Positions 59,946-64,000 of a stretch of DNA of 64,000 nucleotides are shown one piece after another (position 1 is the first letter of the stretch; each line of letters opens with the position of its first letter). This DNA comes from Nemertoderma westbladi (Eukaryota > Xenacoelomorpha > Nemertodermatida > Nemertodermatidae), in assembly GCA_032718475.1 (NCBI GenBank), contig JAUCBJ010008295.1, positions 62,001 through 126,000 on the forward strand, read 5' to 3'. Made by a program: the position numbers and the translations under genes. The notes beneath the pieces were generated by a model. The model was not told the origin of the DNA and did no database searches. It worked only from the letters and a program-made list of their open reading frames with translations.

Positions 59946-60786
59946 GATTGAGATGGCATGGCTCTCTGGCCTTTATAAACTCATCAACTGCCAACTGCTC
60001 AGTAGTTGAAGTCAGCCTGTACAGGTGCTGAGGTGTATGCAGGTATTCTGGTATGTGTAAATCCTTTACTGTACTGCTGTACTGTACAGAAAATGATTTG
60101 TGCTGTATTGGTACTAACACTGCTGCAGTGTTACTGTTACACAGTTCTGCAGTTCACAGTTAGGTGGCCCTGACTGCCTGACATATGCTTACTGACAGAC
60201 TGACATACGCTGAAACCGGTAGGGAGAGCCAATTTGTGATTAATTTATTTACAGTTACTACTACTGCAGTACTGTACTGCAGTACTGTACTATATAAATT
60301 AAATAGGCCCCTATAATATAGGCCTACTTATGTATGAATAAATGCAGTGTGGGTAGAACTGTACAGCTGTAGGCCCATGGCCTGGCCAGGCCTACAAGAT
60401 ATCAGGATATCCAGATGTCGGCAGTAGTGATGAGCATGCAGGCATGAGCCTAGCCTGCTAAGAGAATACCGTTACCGCAGTACCGGTATATTATTGATGC
60501 ATTCCTACATACAACATACTGACATAGGCCTACGGTAGGCCGCCTACCTGCATATTCATATTTTTAGGTTCGTTATGGTTACAGTCTCGTTGGCTGGTTG
60601 GCGGACTGCCGGATACTGGCAGACTGGGATACTAAACCACCACGTTCACCCACGATACAAAAAGACTGATTTGCAATTGCATTGCACAGCGCTGCTCAGT
60701 CAGTCAGTTTATGCCGTATACACTAAGGAACTCTACACAAACCCTCTGCACACTGCCCATGGAAAACTCTGACAAAAACATATCCA
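59946..60786. other. Intergenic with short CAGTACTGTA-type repeats
   Basis: Rich in small self-complementary repeats (GTACTGCAGTAC near 60265-60285) and AGGCCTAC motifs. No gene. Confidence 0.5.
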
Positions 60787-60897
60787 CTAAACTACTCGCG
60801 AATGTAACGAAAGAGATTTATCCCCCTGATAAAATGACTTTAGTAAATCGGATGTAGTGGACAACAGCGAATAGATCCATCCTGCAACACCAAACCA

Positions 60898-61215
60898 ATG
60901 ACAGGTGACAGTCTGGAAGATGGGTACAACTTCGAGATTCTGTTCTGTGCCTCGTACGGGCACTGGGATGTCGGAACTCCAATGCATCACGCGGTAGCTA
61001 AGATGGTGTGTCGTAACGTTGTAACTGTATCCTTTTGTCAGTTTATAACTGCATGGGTGTATGATCTGGGGATAGCTCAGGGTATATTGCAAAAGCAGGT
61101 TAGTTACAACGGGATGACGAGATACGTTCTTGTTGGTCAGGAAGCTGGGTTCTACTTCAGTACTGCAGTATGTGAGGGTATATCGCTCAGAACCAGGGAA
61201 CAACAAGCCGAGTGA
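60898..61215 (+). CDS. Doubtful ORF, 105 aa, with a longer ORF antisense
   Basis: ATG 60898 to the stop at 61215. The product (MTGDSLEDGYNFEILFCASY onward) has mixed composition with a mildly hydrophobic centre. The opposite strand is open for 139 codons (60787-61206) but lacks an ATG start. I recognise neither and cannot say which, if any, is expressed. Confidence 0.2.
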   Translation: MTGDSLEDGYNFEILFCASYGHWDVGTPMHHAVAKMVCRNVVTVSFCQFITAWVYDLGIAQGILQKQVSYNGMTRYVLVGQEAGFYFSTAVCEGISLRTREQQAE

Positions 61216-64000
61216 CAGTTGAGATGTACAGAAGTCCAGTGTTCATAACGTCCTATAAACCGCAGTGACGGACACCATGTACAACGCCATATACCTGTAA
61301 ACGGACTGCAATGTCGGCAATGCGGGCAGAAGGTTGGATCCCAGTAGCTGCGGTTTGGAATTTGTAAATTATTTAATTGCCTGCGTTTTGTATTCTTATA
61401 AATATCGCTGTTATATTAATAAATAATATTTATAAAGAATTTCCAGTTTTAGAATAAAGAAGTTAAAAAAAGTGATAATTTATTCTGAAGAATTTTCTTA
61501 TTTATTTTTTTCATTTAAAGTTCCTATTCATATTGAGAAGATTTGTGGTCTTAGTAATTCAGGTAATTTTTTACAAAATTGTTAAACAAATTTTACAAGA
61601 AAGTTCGAATTATTTAATGCAACGCCATTTGTTTTATGGAAGATGTTATGTTAATCTCACTTTATTATTTCGTAATGTTGTTGCATTACTTTATAGTGTT
61701 TTAGCCCTGGCGGCTTTATTTCCATTTAGTCATTTCGTTCAATTCTGTGGCATTGTACTGGGATCAGCGTACAAAAATTACTACGGTATTTTACATACAA
61801 TGTAATTTATATGAATATAATAAGCAAGAATTCAGTTCCAATCTTGAATGAATAAATATAATTTGACGTCTCCATTTATTTACCACAATTTATTTTATTA
61901 ATAGTTTGGTATTTTTTAGTTATGACCCGTCCCCTCCATAAATTACGTCACTTGTGTACACTTGAATTTGAACAACCAACCCCCCCCCCCCCCCCCCCCT
62001 CCCCGAACCCACCTTCAGGTCCCGATTAAATGTATAATTAAATAAATTAAATTCTTCTTTCTACATAGTCACATTATTTTTTTCACTGTGAGTGTCCCAT
62101 ATTACAGTATGGCGTCATATGTTGTTATACAGAGATATATATACCCCCCCCCCCCCCATCCTGCATTAGTCAAAGGGAGTGGGTGACCTTACGTACATGT
62201 GACATGGCGAGACCATATCAACGCATTCTTACTACCCTGGGAAAAATTATTATTTCATATTTATTAATGTTGAATTTACACTTCAATCCAAATATTTGAA
62301 ATTTACAATAAAAATTGAAAAAAAATCCCCTCCCCCCTCCCCAACCACTTACACTCATGTCACAGGTTTATCACAATTTGAGATCCCCCCCCCCCCCCCC
62401 CCACCCCTCACTCTTGGCTGCGGCTTCATTTATGAAAGGGTCCATAGTGCATTTCTATTATATATTATATTTTATCTTAATGAAAATATATCTAAAAAGA
62501 TCTCAAATATTTTATCTTAAATATCTAGAAACTTTTTACATTCTTCGTTGAAAATTGATGCTTATTGCGACCCAGATCTAAACATAATATTTGCTTCATC
62601 TTTCAAAATATTATGACATGAGGCATATAACATTTTACCAATATACTCAGTCAGTTTATCAGTTTTAGGCTCGCGCCCTAACTTACTAATTTAGACATTA
62701 TTAGTTATTGTGCTTTTGGCAGTTTTATCACATATGTTTAACCCAGTATCACCCTTCATGACCATCTTTTCTACGCTTGTGGAAATGTAAGCTTATTACT
62801 GAAACTCTTATTAATTTTATTATAATTTGTATTGGAAATGTATTTGTGAATCAAATAATTTGAATCAACGACATTAAATAGTTAAATTATTATAATACAA
62901 AATAACTATTTAGTAAAAAAACTATGGCTGAAAGCCTGGCGTCAATGCTCGAGTGACTCCTGTTCTGACCATTTCGGTGTCTCATTACAGAGTTCTAATG
63001 GTTCGGGGACTGGTATTGCCTTGGAGACGTCCACATTTATTCATTACTGAATTGAAATTATATTTTGTTTTTTGTTAAGTAAATCAATTATTACGGTTCA
63101 AGTGGGCATTAGTAACAAACTTAAACAGGCCTGTACAGAAGGGGTCTGAACAGAACGCAAAAATTAATAATACGGCCACCAAGACGGACCTCGGGCTGGG
63201 AAAATTCCACCTCTGTATTTTTAGATATTTTGAACTGCAATATTCTATAATTTATAATTTCCATTAAACTATTGTAGTTAAAAGTACAACAGTACATCAC
63301 ATTAACCGTATTTGGCCCGGTTTTTTGTAATTCAACTGTATTTTTGAGACTTGTTTGTCCTGATTTCGTGAAACAGATTTCGTGACTTTCCCTCTACTGC
63401 AAACGGTAATTATGCTATGTTAGTTTTCGTGCGCTGAATTTTAAAAAAATAGTACGGCTCGCTAAATTAAATTAAATTGCGTTACTTATATAGATTTTGG
63501 ATGCTGTGGTCTGATTATGGAACTCAAACATTCGGGAAAAGTTCTGGTAATTTGAATAAAAGGAAATAGTGCAAATATGATGATGAAAAATCACACCCGA
63601 ATCAACATGACTTTAAAACCGTATGGATTTTCTGGGATGCGAATCACGATTATAATAACACCGAAATATATCGTAATTATTGTTTATGGCATTTTGGGAT
63701 ATGTGTCAATGTGGAACGAAATATACAATAAGCGCAAACTTAATAATAAAAATTAATTAATAGGCTTCAAATTAACATTTTATAAATTTTAACATCTGTT
63801 TAGCCCGGTTGCCAAGGTAACTGGATTTTCTATTTAGCCTCAATCGGCTCTGCTATGGACCTTATAGTTGTGTTGCAGAAACCCCAAGTTTATATCTATT
63901 ATAGTTTTCCTACAAATAGAGTTATAAATATTGACTTGAAATACATAGACTTTTTTTGAAGTCCGTTGCCATGGAAACCAGATTTTTCCTGGATATGAGA
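61216..64000. other. Low-information end of the window with poly-C tracts
   Basis: Apart from the doubtful ORF at 61533 I see no gene. C-runs occur near 61979-62000, 62145-62158 and 62386-62402. Two RFX-type X-boxes lie at 63808-63821 (GTTGCCAAGGTAAC) and 63965-63978 (GTTGCCATGGAAAC). Confidence 0.6.
61533..61805 (+). CDS. Doubtful hydrophobic ORF
   Basis: A 90-codon open frame without an ATG start, preceded by an acceptor-like TTTTCATTTAAAG. It has two possible hydrophobic segments (FVVLVIQVIFY and VVALLYSVLALAALFPF). It could be an exon or chance in AT-rich DNA. Confidence 0.15.
   Translation: MRRFVVLVIQVIFYKIVKQILQESSNYLMQRHLFYGRCYVNLTLLFRNVVALLYSVLALAALFPFSHFVQFCGIVLGSAYKNYYGILHTM

Noticed and set aside
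62296-62551. Proline-rich short ORFs
   Set aside because: They arise from poly-C tracts in AT-rich DNA.

Overview
The window is animal DNA, probably from a marine invertebrate, and is dominated by mobile elements and tandem repeats. This rests on BEL/Pao LTR retrotransposons (known from animals), a Penelope-like retroelement with a GIY-YIG endonuclease, two fragments of class A (rhodopsin-like) GPCR genes, several tRNA-derived SINE heads and many satellite arrays. I cannot name the species. I see no intact host gene and no rRNA gene or CRISPR array.

Layout. 1-1.9 kb: C-terminal half of a Penelope-like element, followed by a hammerhead-ribozyme-like fold. 2.0-4.1 kb: simple repeats and an AT-rich minisatellite. 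4.6-5.8 kb: a SINE with a 12-bp target duplication, then a GPCR gene on the minus strand with one in-frame stop. 6.5-7.2 kb: a 31-bp minisatellite. 8.4-40.8 kb: one 45-bp satellite array split by a nested pair of LTR elements. Element 1 (BEL/Pao, plus strand, 8961-36961, about 16 kb once its guest is subtracted) sits in the satellite with target duplication AGTTG. Element 2 (BEL/Pao, minus strand, 24090-36120, 12,031 bp) sits in the 3' LTR of element 1 with target duplication TGTGC. Element 1 has an uninterrupted 2686-residue Gag-Pol and a further ORF (ORF3) downstream. Element 2 keeps Gag and protease but has lost RT, RNase H and integrase.

41-49.7 kb: sparse DNA with a 147-bp tandem repeat, two more SINE-like sequences, a tRNA-like remnant and a 1.76-kb pentanucleotide array. 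49.7-50.05 kb: a GPCR exon cut off in TM2 exactly where a repeat array begins. 50.03-59.9 kb: four tandem copies (2.2 kb, one 3.7 kb) of an unrecognised element. Near its left edge each copy has a perfect 10-bp hairpin with an invariant 7-base loop; in copy D three stem pairs differ from the other copies and all three are compensated. A second hairpin in the tails of copies A, B and C also shows paired changes. This is the strongest candidate for something undescribed. 60-64 kb: low-information DNA with poly-C tracts and doubtful ORFs.

The two BEL/Pao elements are related subfamilies. They share, besides coding sequence, a hairpin just after the 5' LTR, a tandemly duplicated leader module, a duplicated module between pol and ORF3, and a conserved RFX-type X-box upstream of ORF3. 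Such shared non-coding pieces suggest functional RNA or DNA signals. Percent identities and repeat counts here are by eye.
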